Positions 56,373 to 64,000 of a DNA stretch of 64,000 bases are shown here, one piece after another. This DNA comes from Hydrangea macrophylla (Eukaryota > Streptophyta > Magnoliopsida > Cornales > Hydrangeaceae): contig CM066993.1 of NCBI GenBank assembly GCA_033977485.1, forward strand, positions 25,038,001-25,102,000, in the 5' to 3' direction. Every line of letters begins with the position of its first letter. Position 1 is the first letter of the stretch. The notes under the pieces were generated by a model. It had not been told where the DNA came from. It saw nothing but the letters and a program-made list of their open reading frames with translations, and made no database searches. The position numbers and the translations under genes were made by a program.

Positions 56373-58830
56373 ATAGACACCCAATTTTGACCACACTGAT
56401 AGGATTTAGGGTGGACAATGTCTTGGAGGATTCAATGATGAAAATTACCCCATGGAAGGAACTGGATTCCACACAATCAAAAGATCGAACTTCGAAAAGT
56501 GACTTCAAGTTCAAAAAAGCCCTTTTCCATGAATCAAATCCCGATTTTGTCAAAATCATCTCTCAGAATTCATATTCACTTAGGGTGAAATGAACACAAA
56601 GTGTTCTAAATGCATAGTATTCTAGGTATCCAGAGATTTAATTTCAGAGAAAAGTTCAAAATCGTCGCACATTTAAAAGTAATTTTGGAAAAAAACGTCA
56701 TATGATTTCGAAAAGACGACGAAGGTTCTTGAGGACTTCTGAATATCAATTGGACTTCAATTTTTATTTTAAAACCTCCTAGAATATATTTATACTGAAA
56801 TTATACTCAACAGCTTTCCAACGGTACGTAAATGGGCAATTTTGGACACCAAAAAACATTTTATAAAAATCTAGAAAAGCAGTGCATCTAATATTTTAAA
56901 CAACGTTTAAGGGCAACCAGAGGAGGAGGAAAAGCAGGTGGCGGGTCCCACCTAAGCCGCCACCCATATAGTGCCCCATCCATCGAGCTTTTTGAGTTCC
57001 AGACCCTTCCAGAAGCCTCCCAATGGGAGGAAATTTCCTAGAAACTGCGTTTAGGCACCGAAATGGCCATCTTAACCCTTTTCTGACCTCTGAAATCTCT
57101 GTTTTAACCTTGTAACTTAAGAGTTAAGTTTTCAAAACTCTATATATAGATCCATATGAGATCATCTTTTACACACAAGAGAATATAGACACAAGTACAT
57201 ACAAGCATACACAAGCGAATATACTGGACGATACAATCATATATACTTTGAATTTTGGAGAGAATTCTAGAGAGAGAATAGTGAATCATGAATTGATTTC
57301 TTATAAAATAAACTTTTAGATAATTAGAGAAGATAATTGAAGAGAGTTTTGACATCAATTGTCTCCATTAAACTTCCATCGATGAGTACTTGAAGAGCTT
57401 GAAAAACTCTTGAAGAAGAAGATCTTCAAATCAACTTTGATTACATAATTGTGGATCCTACAAGAGGTAGATATCTATGATTCATCTCTAATTCCTATTT
57501 TTTTTATATAGATCTATAAGACTTGGATCTAGTTTAGCTTTGTTTTATTTGCTAGAACACTCATCTTCTTCCTCTCTTATTCTTCACACACTCACATAGC
57601 TAGATCCAAGTCTCTTTCAATTTTGTTTATGATTCATGATTAGAGATTGATTTTTACTACTGATTTTCAATTTTGATTTCCTCTTTCTACTTTAGTTTAA
57701 ATCCATGCATACATGATTATATATGTATCTATTTTGAATTCTATGATAGTTTGGAAGTATGATCTATGTGAAGGATGATTCCTATGTTCATATCTATCTC
57801 TTGATTATTCATATTACCTAGAATTCCTATTGAATTTTATCTCCAATAGGATATTTGTAAGTCCCTTTGATCCATGATCTAGAGTTCTTCATAGAACTTG
57901 AGGGCCAAATTGATTGGGAATCATGATAATTAAGTTGATCTATGAATTTGATCTCTCTAAAAAACTTCAACCATCACCTAAGATGTTTTCCTTGCACTTT
58001 AAAATGATTCAGATAAAATTCAGTAAAATAGATTGGTTTTGTCCATAAGATTTGGTCCACCAAAATCCATAATTTGATGGATTTCAAATTTTTAGGGTAA
58101 ACTTTGATGAATTAGCTTTCATTCAATCCGTTGTATGTTTGTCTTGTCTACATGTGGCTTAGTGCCCATGCATCATGTATTATCTCTATCCCTTCTCTTA
58201 GATTTTTTTTAGGTTTACAACTTTGTTTTCGACGAAACATTTTCTTTAGGATAGTCTCTGTTTATATGATTATATGTTAGAGATATCTTATCTAGGATTG
58301 TTGCATGATTGCATTACACGATTCCTTTATTTTTGTTTTTACGACTCCGATTGAGTCAACCCAATGGAAGTTCTCTTGTTCCCTTTTGCATATCATGACA
58401 TGTTTCCTTTATTTGCATCAGTCCCGGGTAGGACTAGCCACTGTCAGTGTACCTCTCCCTTGTATTGCATGTGCATCCAATTTCTACATAATTTAATCTC
58501 TTGACATGATTTTCCTTAGATGTTTCTTTTTGACATGTATATATTATCTAGTGTGCTTGGAGAAACAACTCTAATTATGAATTAAAAACAAGGATATTTG
58601 AATCAAGGCCCACCGTTCTGTAGGGCGAGGAGGGGGTGCTTTAGTTTCTGATAATGAAGGGCGAGTCAAACTTGGGTTTCCTAATTCCTGATAAAAATTA
58701 GGTGGCGACTCTTTATCTCTAGGATTGTGTGAAGAAGTTCTAGTTTTTCTGAAGTATGCTCCTTGGGATCCGTCCTGGGACACTATCGAGGGAAAATGCC
58801 AAGACCCCCCCACCGCGATCGCTGTCCACA
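56373..58830 (+). mobile_element. Plus-strand Tat LTR (2458 bp)
   Basis: Starts TATAGACACCC (decayed from TGTAGACACCC) and ends GTCCACA. It is preceded by a polypurine tract and followed by a primer site. TATA-like TATATATAGA at 57141-57150. Parts match the remnant at 508-1640 in inverse. Short frames (56387-56593, 57140-57358, 58571-58831) are not genes. Confidence 0.8.
57141..57150 (+). promoter_or_regulatory. TATA box of the plus-strand Tat LTR
   Basis: TATATATAGA followed by an A-rich leader. Its position is about one third into the LTR. Confidence 0.5.
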
Positions 58831-58833
58831 ATC

Positions 58834-58851
58834 TGGTAACTCCATTGGGGA
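58834..58851 (+). promoter_or_regulatory. Primer-binding site of the plus-strand Tat element
   Basis: TGGTAACTCCATTGGGGA, three bases after the LTR. It aligns with the Ogre-like site TGGCGACTCTGCTGGGGA with five differences, consistent with decay. Confidence 0.7.
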
Positions 58852-60336
58852 TTTGAACATGAAACCAATGGTTTATTATTCTTCGAGGGTTTGACTTGAC
58901 CCAATGATTATCTTTATTATTAATTCGATATCATGTTGTTTCTGCCTGCATTTGCACTTGCATTATTCTTTCACCGTGACTGCTTGAGACCATTGCCTTG
59001 TGGGTGGAGGGCCCTCTTTCCTCCATTTGTCAAGAGACTCTGGTAGCATGTAATCACCGCTAGCCTTGTACCACGTGCAGTATATAGAGCCCATGTGTGA
59101 ACAACATGCCCTTGGAGAGGCGATTACCCACACCGCTGAGCTTGCTAATGGACCCTTTATGAGATTAAAACTCGGCCTTTGCATATAGTTTCTATAGAAG
59201 CCTTCAATTACGATTTTGATTATTATCTTTCATTAGGACAATGTGATGAATTACTTGCATTTGCCCATAAGGGATTATGTGGATGATGAGGATGTGTATG
59301 CGAAGGCATCATCAAACCTTGTATGGTGGATTCCCCTAGAGTAGTATGGTCTTTATCCAAACATCCAATCATTAATCAAGGATAATTTTTGAAAATACAA
59401 GCGTTTCTTTGAAAAACCCGAGTCTTTTGAAAATTCCGGGAACATCCCTTTTTGAAAATTTGTTTTGAAATTCACTTTCATAAAATCCTTCCAAAAGCTC
59501 TCCCCAGATTTTAGAGAATTTCAAAATTCCTACTTTGATGATTCAATTTTAAAACCTCCTCTAAGATTTTAGAGGATTTCAAATTCCTACTTTGGTTTTT
59601 GAATTCCAAAAGAAATCATGATTCCATACTTTGATGATTCAATTCCAGATTTTAGAATTTCAGAATTTCCTATCTCGATTTTCAAGAATCATGATTTCAC
59701 ACCACAAGCATTGATGGTTCAAAAGTGTTTTTGAAAATTACAAAAATTCCCCCTCTTTAAAGATTTTCATGAAAAATTCAATTTTGTAAACATGAGCCAT
59801 CAAGAATTTCAAAGCTAACAATCCTTGGATAATGATTAGATTAGTAAGGTGATTAGCATACTCAAGGAATCTTTTGTGTTTATGTGCTGATATGCTAGGT
59901 CTAAGCCAGATTAAGGTACATTTGCATTAGATTGCATTTCATCTGCATTGCATAAACTACACGAGCATTGCATATACGACTCACGAGTGCGATGCCTCTG
60001 ATATATTTTTGAAAAGAAAAGATTTGCTTTCCTCCGAATTTTGAAAAAAGATTTCTTTGATTTTAGAAAATGTTTTTGGAAAGGAAAATATTTTCCATCT
60101 TTGATTTTTCATCTTTATAAATCTGCTTTTATAAATACCATTCTTTGAAAATTATTTTCCAATAAAGATACCTGATTAATTTGAAAATCCATAAATAAAA
60201 CAGAGAAGAAAAGATAAGACCAAAAACTTGTACTCCTTTTTGAGTTAGAGCGCCGAACAGATGTTTGATCATATTAGAGTTTGGGGTAAGATCAATTGAA
60301 TCAGTCAAGGTTGGAAAGATGATATACGAAGTTGAT
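58852..60336 (+). mobile_element. Leader of the plus-strand Tat element
   Basis: About 1.5 kb without a gene. 59400-59760 is rich in repeated 'gattttagagaatttcaaa' and 'gaaaatttgttttgaaa' words that form loose tandem and inverted matches. The frame at 58963-59184 is not conserved. Confidence 0.6.
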
Positions 60337-61820
60337 ATGGAAGCTAGGTTGGCCGCAATGAAAAAACTGCGTTAGATCAGAGCAGGGAACAGAGTCAGGA
60401 ACAACTTGCCACTATGATGAGAATGATTGAGCAACTGACTAATCTGCCACCACCACAGCCTCTGGTGCATCATGAGAAAGAAGACTTTGGGTAGACAGTT
60501 CAACCAAAGGTTCAGCTACATCAGGAAACTCAGGACAAGTTGGCTAATATCGACAAGCTAGAGAGTGTGATCAGGAAAAGCAAAGGGGTGGATGAGTATT
60601 TGTTTGACATTGAAGGGTTGTGTGATGCTCCGGAAGCCAAACTCCCAGAAAAGTTAAAGATGCCTCATATCAAATTTTTTGACGGAATTGGAAATCCAAA
60701 GAGCCATTTGAGGCATTATATGGGAATGTTACAGCCCATGGGCATTGGGTTCGACTATTTCGTCGTGCTGTTTCAAAGAACTCTGAGTGGGGCACCACTG
60801 TCATGGTATTTGACCTTAGAATCAGTTGTGGCCAAAGATTAGGAAGCCTTGGCTAGAGCATTTATGGCTCAATACTCGTATAATCAGTTATTCAATGTTA
60901 CTACAAGAGATCTGGAAACCACTAGGCAAGAGTGCGAGGAATCCTTTGCAGGATTCCTTAGTTGTTGGAGGGCTAAGGCTGCTCAGATGACAAGCAGGCC
61001 TACTGAGAAAGGGCAAGGCTGAGTTATCATCAAGAACCTGTAGCCCGAGTGTCTTGAAAAACTCCAATTCTAAGCTATCATGACATTTGAACAACTATTT
61101 GACATAGGTACACTTGTCAAAGATGCAATCAGGGATGGGACAATTAAGAAAGACAACACGAACAATCGACGGCCAGTCTATCATCAGTCAGCTGAGGTCA
61201 ATGCATTGGCTCCTCAGCCTTTTCAAAGAGAGAATCAGAATGTCACTATTGCAAGAAAAAGTCAAAAGTAGGGGGCAGTTAAAAGAAAATAGGGAGTTTT
61301 ATGAATTGGGAATGTCTCTAAGAACATCATTGGAAAGAATGTTGGAAAGCAGGTACTTGAAGAAGTTAATCCGATGCCGACTCTAGACCTACTTCCACAA
61401 AACATTATGATGGGTTTATAGTGCAACTTCCATCAAGGACATGGCTATGGTACTAACAAGTGTTGGAGGCTCAGACATGAAATTCAAGATCTAATTGATA
61501 ATGGGATCATTACCCCTTCACCCATACAGCAAGATGGCAACAAGAGTTTAAAGGTTCCACCACCACGAGATATCACCTTCACAGATATAGGGCGTGAATC
61601 CTATGACCCTACGGTGTACATGACATCACTGGACCAACCAGCCATGTCTATTGAGCTTCTAAAAGATTCGATGATTTCCACTTCCACGAGGCTTCAAGAC
61701 TAAGTACTACTGCAATTTCCATCAGAGCCATGGGCATAGTAAAAATAGATGCTAAAGACTCAGGCATGAAATTCAGGACTTGATCGAAAAGGGTATCATC
61801 ATTCCTCTACCATAAAAGGC
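60337..61820 (+). pseudogene. gag: Tat-type gag pseudogene with two knuckles
   Basis: The likely start is the ATG at 60337 (MEARLAAMKK), broken by a stop and frameshift within 40 bp. 60540-60842 encodes a capsid region (KMPHIKFFDGIGNPKSHLRH, APLSWYL) typical of plant gypsy gag. It ends in a TAG at 60840 but continues (FMAQYSYNQLFN) to about 61020. A knuckle at 61422-61463 reads CNFHQGHGYGTNKC (CX2H, third ligand Tyr). A second copy at 61711-61752 reads CNFHQSHGHSKNRC (CX2HX4HX4C). Both are followed by RLRHEIQDLI. The copies are in different frames. No protease or RT follows. Confidence 0.8.
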
Positions 61821-64000
61821 TCGAGGAATTAGCCAAAGAATTCAAGCCTTTGTTGAAGAATGAAGAATTTGGGAGAGCCTACAAGGGGCAGTGTTGTGAT
61901 GATGTTTGGAAAAGCTGCTTGTTGAAACCGAACTGATGTTTAAAAGGAATAAGCGAGTCACAATGACGCTCCACTTGAGATCAAGTCAAGTCCAGTCGAG
62001 TCAGTTTTAAGTCCCATTGTCGAGTCTGTCTATCATTAAGTTGTGGTTGAGTCTATGTTGAGTACTGTAATCCTTCTCTTATAAATTAATGAAATGAAAT
62101 CTTGATTTGCTTGATTAAATGCGCCTAGTCATGAATGAATGAATCTCTAAGTTAAAAGTGTCATTTCTCTGATTATTGTGAAAAATACTCTGTTGATAAC
62201 TTTTTTGCATTAAAAAGAATCCTGAAAGGATCAAAGTTGATTTTGCTCTGACGTCGACGAAAGCTAAGAATTGATTAGTCTTACTGTAAGAATCTTAAGA
62301 TGCATTTGCTTAAATCTTGAAAAGATATGCTTGATAATAACTCGGAACTAGCGTAATTCCCTGACCTTCCCATTTCAAATCTTGAGCCTAGAAAAATGAG
62401 CCATTCAAACATGTCTAAACTGCAATGCATGTACACTTTGTTCTTGATGGTAGCCCAAACATTTCAAATAAACTACTTCTCTCAAAAAGAAAAAAAAGAA
62501 AAAAGAAGCTCGCTGGGATGAAAACCCGAAAAGGCACCTAGGCAAAAGTTAGAGCAAGGAAAAAAAAGGAAGAAAATTTTGTGTGTTGTTTTCAAAGAAC
62601 TCGATCCTAGCCAGTCAAAACTTTAGAGAGACAAGAAAAAGAAAGGAGAGAAGAGGAAGAAGAATGAAGAAGTTTTGAGAAATCGGGAACATGAATTGTC
62701 CCAAAGCTTTGAATTTTAATCTCTTTCAGTAAACTAAAAAATTGGAGGGTTGATCCTGCTCTATATATGATGTGTGATGAGAGATTTAAAATTGACTGGC
62801 TTGTAAAAAGGTGAAAAGAATCAACCGTCGAAAACAAAAAAATTAAAAGAAACGAAAAGAAAAGAAAAGAAAAGAAAAAAAGAGAGGTAGTTCAATTTCT
62901 TTCTCGAAAAGCAAAAGTGACCTGCTTCAGAAAATCTGTCTGATAACATGGCTTGGAATGCCCCCTAATCTTGAATCCTTGTTCTTTTAAAACCTCCAGC
63001 CTTTGAGGAACTACTCTTGACCTGATTCCCACTTGGGGATACGTAGGCAACCTACTAGGTTTGGTCACTGCCCTTAAAATCTCAACCATACTTGAAATAC
63101 TTTCCTTCAAGACTCGGTAGAACTACTTTGGTCCTGATTCCCACTAGGGGATAAGTAGGCGAACATTCCTGATTCTCAGTCCCTAAACCTTGCAAACTAG
63201 GGGCAAACTATCAAGTTTGCCCAGAGCCTCAAGATATCACTACCACACTAGGGGCAAACTGCATTTGCCCAAACTTCTATTTATCCCCATTAACTTGGGG
63301 TAAACATCGTTTCCCTGTACCCCCTTTCATATTATAAGCGAATCCTGAATTGTCAAGTATATCTTTTGAAAACATTTGAAATGAATTATCTTTTATTCTA
63401 TAAGCTAAGCACTAATTCGAAGCACATTTCAGAGAAAGCAAAGGATTGATTGATATCCATATAGAGTATTTTTAAAGCGTTACTTTATCAGCTGTGTATT
63501 ATCACACTAAGATGAGAAGTACACATGAAAAGCAAAGAGATACGACAAACATGATAAATGCGCATTATGTCATGGAAAATTGAGTAGTCTGCTCCAAACT
63601 TCTATTTTAGTGTCAAGAGTGTTATCTTCCTGTGTCAACGTCTATCTGTCGTCATCTAGTATGTCGTGATCTCAAGTGTGTGGGTCCAGAGTGATCTTTA
63701 ATCAATTTTTAAACTCAAAGAGCATCCAAAAGTGGATACAAGCAGAAGTTCTGAATACCATCATTGCATCAATTAATCCTAGTCAAGATGAAGTATCGAG
63801 TGGTTGATGGAAAAATGCTAATTCAAAGACCGGACTTGGATGTTGAGTTGAGCCATTGTTGAAATAGATCAGAGTGCCTTGCATGAATATCTACTAGAAT
63901 TGGTTGAAGACTTTTGAAGCTCGTCAAGGTCATTAGGTCTTTTGAGTACCTATCAATTGTGAATCAGAATTGTGATATTGGGAGCTCTTATTTTGACTCT
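61821..64000 (+). mobile_element. 3'UTR of the plus-strand Tat element
   Basis: No gene. It is the inverse counterpart of 51050-53640. It holds 'ctaggggcaaact' repeats near 63200-63270, 'acctaggcaaaagttagagc' at about 62538, and an A/G tract at 62850-62885. The 3' LTR would lie beyond the window. Confidence 0.65.

Noticed and set aside
1..64000. Host protein-coding, tRNA or rRNA genes
   Set aside because: I looked for non-element open frames with domain motifs and found none. All recognisable coding belongs to retrotransposons.

Overview
This 64 kb window looks like intergenic heterochromatin from a flowering plant, probably a dicot. Every region I can assign belongs to an LTR retrotransposon. 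I found no host gene, tRNA or rRNA. Plant origin is supported by Ty3/gypsy lineages typical of plants (Tekay-type chromovirus, Athila, Tat/Ogre-like), a tRNA-iMet primer site with plant retrotransposon spacing, and plant-style introns. The sequence alone does not give the species.

Layout. The window is a Russian-doll nest. The outermost layer is an old, minus-strand, Tat-lineage element (about 508-2634, continuing 50626-53933). A Tekay-type element, 'Tekay1' (minus, 2635-50625, 5-bp duplication CCCTT), is inserted in it. Three elements then hit Tekay1: (i) a non-autonomous Tat/Ogre-like element in its 3' LTR (minus, 4266-19953, duplication GGGAC/GGGAT); (ii) a very young Athila-derived non-autonomous element in its gag (plus, 24356-31423, duplication GTAGG, LTRs differing at two sites that I could see); (iii) a second Tekay-type element, 'Tekay2', in its 5' LTR (minus, 33618-49769, duplication AATCG). 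Tekay2 in turn carries a defective Athila element, 'Athila2', in its 3' LTR (minus, 36473-44654, duplication TAAGG). The right end holds an Athila 3' end with LTR (53934-55768) and a plus-strand, pol-less Tat element (55769-64000). The first 507 bases are another LTR-like promoter fragment.

Coding content. Tekay1 and Tekay2 keep degraded gag-protease-RT-RNase H-integrase-chromodomain genes. The Tat elements keep only gag remnants. The young 24356-31423 element has one intact, unfamiliar 586-codon ORF in place of gag-pol. Athila2 keeps the integrase C-terminus followed by two accessory genes. One has a phase-0 intron. The other is an approximately 462-residue protein resembling the 'putative plant transposon protein' family, apparently with its own promoter and a 5'UTR intron.

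Most striking signal. Arrays of paired palindromes with an ATCGAT core recur on both sides of LTR TATA boxes: TTCGATCGATCGAA in the Athila families and CCAATCGATTGG in Tekay1. Paired motifs are about 19-20 bp apart and pairs are about 24-26 bp apart, giving a 43-45 bp dimer. The same layout is found in two unrelated retrotransposon lineages and again around the internal promoter of the Athila2 accessory gene, so it may be a shared cis-regulatory architecture. All percentages and alignments were estimated by eye.
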